Source of the DNA: CAMAUF01 sp046152925
GTDB taxonomy: Bacteria > Chloroflexota > Dehalococcoidia > Tepidiformales > Tepidiformaceae
DNA: 8,632 nt
NCBI GenBank assembly: GCA_046152925.1
Contig: JBJXFX010000027.1
Coordinates: forward strand, 1-8,632
Direction: 5' to 3'
This document shows, piece after piece, positions 1 to 5,509 of the stretch; positions within the stretch are counted from its first letter, which is position 1; each line of letters starts with the position of its first letter. The notes beneath the pieces are model-generated. The model was not told where the DNA came from and did no database searches. It worked only from the letters and a program-made list of their open reading frames with translations. Position numbers and translations under genes: made by a program.

Positions 1-69
1 CCGGCGATCCCTCCGCCGGGCCACCCCACCGCTGCACGTCCTCACTGATCACACGCCAGCCACGGGCCG

Positions 70-75
70 TACCAT
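70..75 (+). promoter_or_regulatory. Putative -10 box for the CoA-transferase gene
   Basis: TACCAT fits the TANNNT pattern and lies 27 nt before the ATG at 103. That leaves about 20 nt of leader containing a GGAG ribosome-binding site at 93-96. No convincing -35 is visible. The first 102 bases hold no complete gene. One forward frame stays open from base 1 to a TGA at 46-48 and could be the tail of an upstream gene, but this cannot be decided here. Confidence 0.4.
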
Positions 76-102
76 GGGGCGAACCCCTCTCTGGAGTGCC
101 CA

Positions 103-1326
103 ATGCCCGGCCCGCTCGACGGCATCCGCGTCCTCGAAGTCGCCAACTGGCTCGCCGCCCCCGCCGCTACCGCGCTCATGGCCGACATGGGCGCCGACGT
201 GATCAAAGTCGAACCGCCCGCAGGCGACGTCTACCGCGGCTTCATCCTCCGCTCGCTCGGCTACGACTTCGACTTCGCGACCAATTTCGCCTTCCAGCTC
301 GATAACCGCGGCAAGCGATCGATTACCGTCGACCTCGAGAAGCCCGGTGGCCCCGAGCTCGTCCGTACGCTCGCCGCGAACTGCGACATCTTTGTCACGA
401 ACCTCGTCCAGCGCCGCCGTACGAAATACGGCATGACCTACGACGAGATCAAGGCGGTCAACCCCGGCGTCATCTACACCTCGTTCAGCGGATACGGCAC
501 GCATGGGCCCGATGCGGACCGGCCCGGCTTCGACTTCGCCGCCTTCTGGGCGCGCTCCGGGATCATGGGCATCCTCGCGGAGCCGGATGCGCCGCCCCCG
601 CTCTGCCGTGGCGGCCAGGGCGACCACACGACAGCCCTGAACATCCTCGCGGCGACCCTCGCGGCGCTCCGGCTCCGCGACAAGACCGGCGAGGGCCAAC
701 ACGTCGAGCTCACCCTCCAAGGGACTGGCATGTGGACGATCGCCGGGGACTATGCCGCCGCGCTCGCCGCCAAATCGACGAAACAGCAGCCGCCCCGCAT
801 CTCGCGGAAAAACCCGGTCAACCCGATCTGGAACTCCTATCGCACGGCCGACGACCGCTGGCTTCTCCTCGTGAACCCGGTGCCCTTCCCGGCCGCCTGG
901 CCGAAGTTCTGCCAGATCGCAGGCAAACCGGAATGGGCCGCCGACCCCCGTTGGGACACGATTATGTCCCTGCGCGCCCACTCGGCGATGCTGACCGCCG
1001 AATGCGACGTCATCTTCGCCGCCCACGACTACGCCTGGTGGGCGGCCCAGCTCGACGCCGCTGGCCTCATTTGGGCGCCGGTGGCGACGATGCCGGAGAT
1101 GGTCGCCGACCCGCAGGTCGCGGAAATGGGCTGGTACACCACGATCGACCACCCCGAGTACGGGAGCTTCGAGACGCTGGACACGCCCTTCAAGATCTAC
1201 GGCGCCGAAGTCGGTGTCCGCGGCCCGGCCCCAGAGAACGGCCAACACACCTTCGAAATTCTCGCCGAGGCCGGGATCGACGGTGCTGAACTGGAGCGCC
1301 TGGCCACCGCGGGGGTCATTGGCTAG
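103..1326 (+). CDS. CoA-transferase family III (CaiB/BaiF) protein
   Basis: This 407-aa protein is a full-length member of the family III CoA-transferases, cytoplasmic enzymes that move CoA between carboxylic acids through a covalent aspartyl-CoA intermediate. The N-terminus has the family signature: the LDGIRVLEVANWLAAP segment (5-20), then MADMGADVIKVEPP (27-39) with the Rossmann-type CoA-binding start. LDNRGKRSITVDL (66-78) and PGVIYTSFSGYG (121-132) follow. The GGQGDHTTAL segment contains Asp174, which aligns with the catalytic aspartate (Asp169 of formyl-CoA transferase). The C-terminal half has the expected small-domain features, including a GLIWAPV segment near 321-327. The start is supported by GGAG six bases upstream. 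The acceptor and donor acids cannot be predicted, because carnitine, formyl, succinyl and bile-acid enzymes share these motifs. It stands alone, with no acyl-CoA dehydrogenase or hydratase beside it in this window. Confidence 0.93.
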   Translation: MPGPLDGIRVLEVANWLAAPAATALMADMGADVIKVEPPAGDVYRGFILRSLGYDFDFATNFAFQLDNRGKRSITVDLEKPGGPELVRTLAANCDIFVTNLVQRRRTKYGMTYDEIKAVNPGVIYTSFSGYGTHGPDADRPGFDFAAFWARSGIMGILAEPDAPPPLCRGGQGDHTTALNILAATLAALRLRDKTGEGQHVELTLQGTGMWTIAGDYAAALAAKSTKQQPPRISRKNPVNPIWNSYRTADDRWLLLVNPVPFPAAWPKFCQIAGKPEWAADPRWDTIMSLRAHSAMLTAECDVIFAAHDYAWWAAQLDAAGLIWAPVATMPEMVADPQVAEMGWYTTIDHPEYGSFETLDTPFKIYGAEVGVRGPAPENGQHTFEILAEAGIDGAELERLATAGVIG

Positions 1327-1337
1327 GGTCGCCCGCG

Positions 1338-1343
1338 TATAGT
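1338..1343 (+). promoter_or_regulatory. -10 box (TATAGT) of a putative leaderless promoter
   Basis: TATAGT ends 8 nt before the ATG at 1352. A transcript would therefore begin at or within a base or two of the start codon. There is no Shine-Dalgarno motif between the box and the ATG, and no clear -35. Confidence 0.5.
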
Positions 1344-1351
1344 CCGCCTCG

Positions 1352-2192
1352 ATGCAGGGGCTGAAACGGATCGCATCGCGGGTTTGGGGCGGGATCGCCG
1401 CCATGGTAGACACGCCGCTCGGCGCTGCGGGTGCAGCCATCGTTGTGGGCCTTACTGTCATCTTCATTGCCCTTGCAGTCGTTTGGCTGAGTGGAGGCCT
1501 GCGGACCACTGGCGACAGCCTCGACTGGGCGGTTGTTGAAGCCCTCGCGGCCGTGATCACGGCGCTCGCGGCGCTGGCCGGCTTCGCCGCCATCGCCGCA
1601 GGCTTCGAACAGCAACGAGCATCTCGCCGCGCCGAGCGCTTGGCCCTCATGCCCTACCTCCGCGTTGATGTGGGATTCTTGGAGCCCCACGCCCGGCACC
1701 GAGGTTTCGAACCGCCCCACGGCTACGTGTTCGATGTCACCGACTTCGGGAGCGCCGCTGATGCCGCCGGACTTGATGGGCCTGGGTCCATCGCCCGGTG
1801 CTGCGTCGCTCACACTGGTGTTGCCTGCAACCAATCGCCAAACAGCACCCCTTGGTACCGCCTTCGAGGTCACGATTGACCTGGAAGTCGTCTGGAGCCC
1901 ACCACACCATGTAACACAAGTCACGCAGGCAACGCCCAACGAGCCACCCGGCGTGGCAACGATTCGTGTTCGGTTCGCCTACGTCGAACCTGGCCGCACC
2001 ACGGCCGTCAAGCTCGGCCGGATTCGAGCAGACGTGCCGGAACTCACTGTGAAGGTCCTTGAAGTGGCGTATCATGGTATGCACCGAAGAGAGGCACTCC
2101 TGAACCGTTATGGCGCGACCGATCTCTATTTCGACGGTCCGCGCTGGGAGATACGAAATGAGCGAGGCTACGGACAAGACGAGCCGGAATAA
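1352..2192 (+). pseudogene. Frameshifted two-helix membrane protein with soluble C-terminal domain
   Basis: One gene appears to be split over two frames. The first frame (1352-1879) encodes two hydrophobic helices, about residues 24-48 and 58-84, then an Arg/Glu-rich stretch (EQQRASRRAERLALMPYLRVDVGFLEP) entering a beta-rich domain. After about residue 133 its codons lose their G/C-ending bias. The overlapping +1 frame then carries what looks like the continuation, including TNRQTAPLGTAFEVTIDLEVVW and a charged C-terminus ending at 2192. The most likely junction is the GGG at 1748-1750: with one G fewer the reading continues as Phe-Gly-Ala-Pro-Leu-Met. The restored protein would be about 280 aa. 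A sequencing or assembly error, a real disabling mutation or programmed +1 shifting are all possible, and the last has no recognised slippery motif here. No named family is recognised. Codon use is more A/T-ending than in neighbouring genes. Confidence 0.55.
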
Positions 2193-2331
2193 AGGGCGGC
2201 TGTGGCGCGAAGGCAGCGGCGCCTCAGTCACGATCACGCCCGTCACGGACAAGGAGGCGCGCGCACGAGCGTTGGAACGCGCACTAATCATTCGGAACCG
2301 CTACCGCAAGCCGGAGGCCACTACGACCTAG
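2158..2331 (+). CDS. Small hypothetical protein (57 aa)
   Basis: The ORF begins at an ATG preceded at 7 nt by GGGAG (2146-2150) and overlaps the last 35 nt of the frameshifted upstream gene in another frame, so translational coupling is plausible. The product is hydrophilic. It has a Lys/Arg/Thr-rich N-terminus, a short segment GASVTITPVTDKEARARALERALIIRNRYRK that could form a strand followed by a charged helix, and no membrane segment or cysteine motif. I do not recognise the family. An upstream ATG at 2110 in the same frame would add 16 residues but has no visible ribosome-binding site. Base composition resembles that of the preceding gene. It is plausible but could be a chance ORF. Confidence 0.45.
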   Translation: MSEATDKTSRNKGRLWREGSGASVTITPVTDKEARARALERALIIRNRYRKPEATTT

Positions 2332-2358
2332 TCGTCGCTGGCTCGCGGCACCCGGGGC

Positions 2359-2395
2359 AGCGGCCGGGCCGGCAGCCTTGCTGCCATCGGCCGCT
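2359..2395 (+). repeat. Nested inverted repeat / stem-loop in the intergenic gap
   Basis: AGCGGCC (2359-2365) is the exact reverse complement of GGCCGCT (2389-2395). Inside it, GGCAGC (2371-2376) pairs with GCTGCC (2380-2385) around a CTT loop. This gives a 7-bp stem, a small internal loop and a 6-bp stem. No T-run follows, so it is not a standard intrinsic terminator. It lies between the stop at 2331 and the next promoter at 2418. Confidence 0.5.
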
Positions 2396-2417
2396 ACGCG
2401 CTCTCCGCTCCCGCCAA

Positions 2418-2423
2418 TAACGT
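2418..2423 (+). promoter_or_regulatory. -10 box (TAACGT) of a putative leaderless promoter
   Basis: TAACGT ends 7 nt before the ATG at 2431. No Shine-Dalgarno motif lies in that gap (CCCTTCC), so translation would have to start on a leaderless transcript. Confidence 0.45.
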
Positions 2424-2430
2424 CCCTTCC

Positions 2431-3024
2431 ATGCCTACCCTCACCGATGTCCGCGACCGTATCCGCAAAGACCTCCGTGACACCGACATCCCCCAGCGCT
2501 GGACCGATGCCCAGCTCGACCGCCACATCGACCACGCGCTCTCGGAGCTCAGCGAGGCGATGCCCCGCGAGCAGACCGCGACCCTGGCGACAACGCCCGG
2601 AAGCCGCGACCTCTCCCTCGCGTCCCTCACCAACCTCGTCGCCGTCGACGCCGTCGAATACCCGGTCGGCAACTTCCCGCCCGCCTATGTCGCCGTTCAC
2701 ACCTGGGCGGGGACGCTGACGCTCCACACCGACCAGCCGCCTGCTGGCGGCAACGCGAAGCTCTTCTACAGCGCCCGCCACACGCTCGACGCCATCGGCA
2801 GCTCGCTCAGCGCCTTTCAGGTCGATGTCCTGGCGACCGGGGCGGCCGGCTACGCAGCGCTCGACCTCCAGTCCTACACCGTCGACCGCGTGACGACTGG
2901 CGCGGGCGTCGCCGAGGGCTACGCCGCCTATGGCCGGGCTCGCCTCACCGCCTTCCAACAGCTGCTCAAGGCCTACGGCCGGCGCAACACTGTCCGCCAG
3001 CGGCGGGCGTTCGTCCCGGCCTAA
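2431..3024 (+). CDS. Phage head-tail connector/adaptor-like protein
   Basis: The 197-aa soluble protein has an N-terminal helical segment (LTDVRDRIRKDLRDTDIPQRWTDAQLDRHIDHALSELSEAMP, about 4-45) whose pattern resembles small tailed-phage head-tail connector or adaptor proteins: short helix, 'RWTDAQLDRHIDHAL', then helix. A beta-rich middle (about 48-115) follows, with TPGSRDLSLASLTNLVAVDAVEYPVGNFPP. An all-alpha C-terminus (about 117-190) ends in a basic RRNTVRQRRAFVPA tail. The length suits such connectors. No portal, capsid, terminase or tail gene lies nearby, so it is either a lone prophage remnant or a domesticated gene. GC-rich codon use matches the chromosome, suggesting long residence. 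The assignment rests on remembered family resemblance, not a search. The start is chosen from the -10 box 7 nt upstream. Confidence 0.6.
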   Translation: MPTLTDVRDRIRKDLRDTDIPQRWTDAQLDRHIDHALSELSEAMPREQTATLATTPGSRDLSLASLTNLVAVDAVEYPVGNFPPAYVAVHTWAGTLTLHTDQPPAGGNAKLFYSARHTLDAIGSSLSAFQVDVLATGAAGYAALDLQSYTVDRVTTGAGVAEGYAAYGRARLTAFQQLLKAYGRRNTVRQRRAFVPA

Positions 3025-3058
3025 GGGCGGGGTGCCCGCGCCTTTCCTCCCAGCCTGG

Positions 3059-3064
3059 TACCTT
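3059..3064 (+). promoter_or_regulatory. -10 box (TACCTT) of a putative leaderless promoter
   Basis: TACCTT ends 7 nt before the ATG at 3072. The intervening bases (TCCTGGC) include no convincing Shine-Dalgarno motif. This matches the spacing at neighbouring genes. Confidence 0.4.
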
Positions 3065-3071
3065 TCCTGGC

Positions 3072-3539
3072 ATGGACCCCGAGCCGTACATCGGCAGCCC
3101 GGCGCCGGAACCCGAGTATCAGCCGCCCGACGCCGGGCTGCCCTCGCCGTGGATCTACCGGGGCGCCTTGCTCGCGCTTGGCGTGGCGACGGCCGTGACC
3201 GCGTATCTCCTCATCGACCCTCCAGAGAGCAAGAGCAAGCAAGACGAGCCCAAGCCGGCGGCGACCCCAACCCCCGCGACAGGGTCCACCGCGACCCCAA
3301 CCCAGCCCGGCACCGGCCAGACCCGCACGCCAACACCGACGCTCGCCATCTCTCAGACGCCCACGGCGACGCCGGGCGGGACCAACAGCGGCGGCCGGCC
3401 CTACACCGTGCAACCGGGCGACACGCTTTCGGGGATCGCCACGGCCAACGGAACGACGGTCGAGGCTATCCTCGCGGCCAACCCCGGCCTCACGGAAAAC
3501 CTTCAAATCGGCCAGCAGATTAGAATCCCCTCACCATGA
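3072..3539 (+). CDS. Single-pass membrane protein with C-terminal LysM domain
   Basis: The 155-aa protein has a Pro/Glu-rich N-terminus of about 27 residues and one hydrophobic helix (about 28-48, ending LLIDPP). A Lys/Pro/Thr linker (about 51-108, repeated TPT/ATP units) follows, then one complete LysM domain (about 111-153: YTVQPGDTLSGIA through NLQIGQQIRIP). LysM binds N-acetylglucosamine-containing glycans such as peptidoglycan. The linker is typical of exposed cell-surface spacers, so the LysM most likely lies outside the membrane with the short N-terminus inside. No catalytic domain is present, so this is a tether or adaptor rather than a hydrolase. Its TGA stop overlaps the next ATG (ATGA), and the next gene's -10 box lies inside its last codons. 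Its partner is unknown. Confidence 0.88.
   Translation: MDPEPYIGSPAPEPEYQPPDAGLPSPWIYRGALLALGVATAVTAYLLIDPPESKSKQDEPKPAATPTPATGSTATPTQPGTGQTRTPTPTLAISQTPTATPGGTNSGGRPYTVQPGDTLSGIATANGTTVEAILAANPGLTENLQIGQQIRIPSP
3521..3526 (+). promoter_or_regulatory. -10 box (TAGAAT) inside the end of the LysM gene
   Basis: TAGAAT ends 9 nt before the ATG at 3536. It lies in the last codons of the upstream gene, which ends in a 4-nt ATGA overlap with the next one. Either coupled translation or an internal leaderless promoter could serve the downstream gene. Confidence 0.4.
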
Positions 3540-4108
3540 CGCCGACCGACGACCAGGCCCTGTTCGAAAAGCAGAAGCGCTCCGCGATCCGCCGATCGCT
3601 CATCCGCACGGCAATCTTCTGGACACCGCTCTTCATCGCCGCATTCGGCGCGTTCCTCTTCTTCTTCTTCGACAAAGTGACGGGCGGCGACCGTGGGACC
3701 GTCTTCCTCCTCGTCGTCCTCGCCCTCGGCTCGCTGCTCTTCGGCTCCCAGTCTATCCAGGCATGGCTCGACCTCTTCGGTACTCCGGGAGAGAAAGTTG
3801 GAGTGGTCACGCGACGTTGGGCCCGCCGGGACTCCCTCGTGATGCAGACCCAGTACATCCGGCTCGACGGCAAAGAGATCCTCCGTGGCGACCGCGACAT
3901 CTTCGACGGCCTGAAGGCCGGGGACCGCGTGCGCGTCCGCTTCTACCGCCACTCGGCCGTCGCCTTTTGGACGGAGAAGCTCGCCAAACCCGCGGCCGAG
4001 GATGTCACCGGCACTCCCCCGTCCGGCGGGCCAGGCGGCGGCAGCCGCGGCCCCGAGATCGCCGAACCACCGCGCGAACGCAAGCGCGCCGTCCGGCCGG
4101 AATTCTAG
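3536..4108 (+). CDS. Two-helix membrane protein of unknown function
   Basis: The 190-aa product has a charged N-terminus (1-24, EKQKRSAIRRSLIR) and two hydrophobic segments (about 25-46, with a run of five Phe, and about 53-72). A roughly 70-residue soluble domain follows (about 84-152: KVGVVTRRWARRDSLVMQTQYIRLDGKEILRGDRDIFDGLKAGDRVRVRFYRHSAVAFW), which reads like a small beta-barrel. The tail from about 155 is Pro/Gly/Arg-rich and probably disordered. The positive-inside pattern places both N- and C-termini in the cytoplasm. I do not recognise a named family, although the two-helix plus beta-domain layout resembles DUF3592-type proteins. It overlaps the LysM gene by 4 nt, and co-expression with it is likely. 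Confidence 0.75.
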   Translation: MTPTDDQALFEKQKRSAIRRSLIRTAIFWTPLFIAAFGAFLFFFFDKVTGGDRGTVFLLVVLALGSLLFGSQSIQAWLDLFGTPGEKVGVVTRRWARRDSLVMQTQYIRLDGKEILRGDRDIFDGLKAGDRVRVRFYRHSAVAFWTEKLAKPAAEDVTGTPPSGGPGGGSRGPEIAEPPRERKRAVRPEF

Positions 4109-4145
4109 CCTCAATCGGGCCCGCGACCCTTCGCGAACCCTCCCC

Positions 4146-4151
4146 GATACT
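4146..4151 (+). promoter_or_regulatory. -10-like box (GATACT) before the DUF2269-like gene
   Basis: GATACT ends 7 nt before the ATG at 4159. It differs from TATACT at the first base only. The spacing equals that of the other putative leaderless starts in the window, and no Shine-Dalgarno motif precedes the ATG. Confidence 0.35.
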
Positions 4152-4158
4152 GGCAGCA

Positions 4159-4626
4159 ATGGATACCTGGCGGCTGATCCACCTGCTCTGCCTCGCCTGG
4201 CTCGGCGCCGGCCTCGGGGCCACCTACCCGCTCATTTTGCGGGCGTGGGCTTCGAAAGACGTGAAGTACCAGATGTACGCGCTCGTTGAGGCAGCGAACA
4301 ACGAGACGCGGGTGTTGCTCCCTGGCGCCATGTCGACGGGCATCACGGGCTTCTTCTGGGCCGTGGCGAGCGACTACAACTTCGTCACGGATGGCTGGTT
4401 GGCAGCCCTCGCGGTCTCCTTCATCTTCTTCTACTTCATCTGTCTGCCCCTGATGGGCTTCGGGCTTCGGCGAGCGCGGATTGCGGCGCTGATCGCCGCC
4501 AAAAAGGGCGAGGCCACGGACGAGCTCCGCGCCGTGCTCGATGACCGCGTGCCAATCGTCTTCGGGACGTTGCTCGTGTTCAGCGTCCCCTTCATGGCCT
4601 GGTTGGCGATCTTCAAGCCGTTCTAA
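4159..4626 (+). CDS. DUF2269-like four-helix integral membrane protein
   Basis: The 155-aa protein is almost wholly membrane-embedded, with helices at about 5-27, 51-71, 79-101 and 131-153. A charged loop (about 103-130, RRARIAALIAAKKGEATDELRAVLDDR) lies between helices 3 and 4. The WRLIHLLCLAWLGAGLGATYPLILRAW opening and four-helix plan resemble DUF2269-type predicted membrane proteins, whose role is unknown. A second protein of the same plan is encoded at 6382-6867. The frame is open far upstream (to 3763), but that part overlaps the previous gene in another frame and encodes Arg/Pro-rich low-complexity sequence. The ATG at 4159, directly before the hydrophobic region and 7 nt after a -10-like box, is the sensible start. 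Function and partners are unknown. Confidence 0.8.
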   Translation: MDTWRLIHLLCLAWLGAGLGATYPLILRAWASKDVKYQMYALVEAANNETRVLLPGAMSTGITGFFWAVASDYNFVTDGWLAALAVSFIFFYFICLPLMGFGLRRARIAALIAAKKGEATDELRAVLDDRVPIVFGTLLVFSVPFMAWLAIFKPF

Positions 4627-4642
4627 CGCCGCCCGCCGGGCG

Positions 4643-4648
4643 TACACT
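4643..4648 (+). promoter_or_regulatory. -10 box (TACACT) before the small basic gene
   Basis: TACACT lies 6 nt before a GTG at 4655 and 20 nt before the ATG at 4669. Initiation about 7 nt downstream of the box would place the transcript 5' end at or near the GTG. Confidence 0.4.
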
Positions 4649-4654
4649 GACGTC

Positions 4655-4672
4655 GTGAGCAAACTCCGATGA
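4655..4672 (+). other. Possible 5-codon leaderless mini-ORF coupled to the next gene
   Basis: GTG AGC AAA CTC CGA TGA would encode Met-Ser-Lys-Leu-Arg. Its stop codon overlaps the ATG at 4669 as ATGA. The GTG sits 6 nt after a TACACT -10 box, the same distance seen at another leaderless-type start in this window. The following gene has no Shine-Dalgarno motif of its own, so a ribosome that loads at the GTG and reinitiates at the overlap would explain its translation. This is an inference from spacing alone. Confidence 0.3.
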
Positions 4673-4833
4673 ACGGCGAACCTGGGCCTTCCCGCTGGGA
4701 CCGGCGTGATCAGAAGCGACGCCGCAAGATGCAAGTCGGGAGCAAGAGCGTGTTCACAATCGAGCGCCTGCAACAAGAGCGTGCTGCTGGCCTCCGCCCC
4801 GTGGCGCTCCCCAAGCAGAAGCGCAAGCGCTAA
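4669..4833 (+). CDS. Small very basic protein (54 aa)
   Basis: The ORF encodes a 54-aa protein rich in Arg and Lys (17 of 54 residues, with 5 acidic). It has an RWDRRDQKRRRKMQV stretch near the N-terminus, a short SKSVFTIERLQQERA segment that may form a helix, and a PKQKRKR tail. This composition suits a nucleic-acid- or ribosome-binding peptide, but no family can be named with certainty. Its codons are those of a real high-GC gene. The stop lies only 9 bp from the convergent stop of the acetyltransferase gene at 4843, so it fills the gap exactly. The ATG is preceded by an overlapping mini-ORF rather than a Shine-Dalgarno motif. Confidence 0.65.
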   Translation: MNGEPGPSRWDRRDQKRRRKMQVGSKSVFTIERLQQERAAGLRPVALPKQKRKR

Positions 4834-4842
4834 ACCCCGCGC

Positions 4843-5457
4843 TCAGCGGCCGAGCTTCGCCTCGAGCGCCGCTCTTGCGGCCGGCCAATCGGCCTCGGTG
4901 ATCGCGTATACCGCCGTATCGCGCACGCCGCCAACGGATGCGCGCGCGTGGCTCCTGAGGATGCCTTCGAACCGTGCGCCGATCCGTTCGATCGCCTGGC
5001 GAGAGCGCTCGTTCCGGCTGTCGGTCTTCAGCCAAAGGCGGTAGACGCCCCACACCTCGAAGGCGTGGCGCGCCATCAGGTACTTCGCCTCGGTGTTGAT
5101 CGCCGTGCGTTGCGCGTCGGCGGCGAGCCACGTCCAGCCGATCTCCACGGAGTCGACCGCCCGCGACCCAGGGTCGCCCTCCGGCCAATCGAAGCGCTCG
5201 ATTTCGGCGAATCGCGTGCTCCCGACGACGGTGTCGCGCCGCTGGTCAAAGGTCGCGAAGGCGAACACGGCGCCGGCGGCCCGGCGCGCGATCGCCTTGT
5301 CCACGTAGAGCCGCATCGCCGCCTCGTTCGCCTCGGGGACGAAGGTCCAGCCGTATGTGGCGCGGTCCTGTCCGGCCGCCCGGACAAGGCTCGCCACGTG
5401 TTCGTGGCCCAGCGGTTCGAGCCGGACGTGCTGGCCAATCAGCGAGAAGTCGTCCAT
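4843..5457 (-). CDS. GNAT-family N-acetyltransferase (RimJ/RimL type)
   Basis: The 204-aa protein has the organisation of RimJ/RimL-like acetyltransferases, which transfer acetyl from acetyl-CoA to an amine. It begins with LIGQHVRLEPLGHEHVASL (6-24), then VVGSTRFAEIERFD (77-90), a VEIGWTWLAADAQRTAINTEAKYLMARHAFEV core (104-135) and the LKTDSRNERSRQAIERIGARFEGILRSH segment (143-170), where GNAT proteins form the last strands of the acetyl-CoA fold. Substrates in this subfamily range from ribosomal protein termini to antibiotics and small amines, and cannot be fixed here. The frame is open for another 89 codons upstream, but that part reads through the divergent methyltransferase gene. The ATG at 5457, six nt after TATGCT, is therefore the start. 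It is head-to-head with the methyltransferase. Confidence 0.9.
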   Translation of the reverse strand: MDDFSLIGQHVRLEPLGHEHVASLVRAAGQDRATYGWTFVPEANEAAMRLYVDKAIARRAAGAVFAFATFDQRRDTVVGSTRFAEIERFDWPEGDPGSRAVDSVEIGWTWLAADAQRTAINTEAKYLMARHAFEVWGVYRLWLKTDSRNERSRQAIERIGARFEGILRSHARASVGGVRDTAVYAITEADWPAARAALEAKLGR

Positions 5458-5463
5458 TCGCCG

Positions 5464-5469
5464 AGCATA
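5464..5469 (-). promoter_or_regulatory. -10 box (TATGCT) of the acetyltransferase gene
   Basis: Read on the minus strand, TATGCT is followed by 6 nt and then the ATG at 5457, leaving essentially no 5' leader and no Shine-Dalgarno motif. Confidence 0.5.
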
Positions 5470-5494
5470 GCAGGCCCAGAGGATGCCCAGCGCG

Positions 5495-5500
5495 TAGGAT
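5495..5500 (+). promoter_or_regulatory. -10 box (TAGGAT) of the methyltransferase gene with overlapping GATC
   Basis: TAGGAT ends 9 nt before the ATG at 5510. A GATC at 5498-5501 overlaps the last three bases of the box, and a second GATC at 5505-5508 lies between the box and the start codon. No Shine-Dalgarno motif is visible. The divergent -10 box of the acetyltransferase gene is 25 bp away. Confidence 0.5.
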
Positions 5501-5509
5501 CCTGGATCA

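Noticed and set aside
49..1650. Long minus-strand ORF (533 codons) opposite the CoA-transferase gene
   Set aside because: It is antisense to a gene with clear family motifs. Its translation is Arg/Gly/Ala-rich with no recognisable domain, as is common for GC-rich antisense frames.
1665..2192. The second ORF as an independent gene
   Set aside because: Its first 30 or so codons have poor codon bias, and no ribosome-binding site or promoter precedes the ATG at 1665. It fits better as the displaced 3' part of the gene starting at 1352.
2284..2958. Minus-strand ORF of 224 codons opposite the connector-like gene
   Set aside because: It has low-complexity Gly/Val/Arg/Glu composition and no promoter or ribosome-binding site. 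The plus-strand gene has a promoter and a plausible protein fold.
3763..4158. Upstream extension of the DUF2269-like protein
   Set aside because: The extra 132 codons overlap the preceding gene in another frame and are Arg/Pro-rich. A hydrophobic N-terminus starts exactly at 4159, after a -10-like box.
4631..4641. GCCC/GGGC inverted repeat after the DUF2269-like gene
   Set aside because: A 4-bp stem is expected by chance in sequence this GC-rich.
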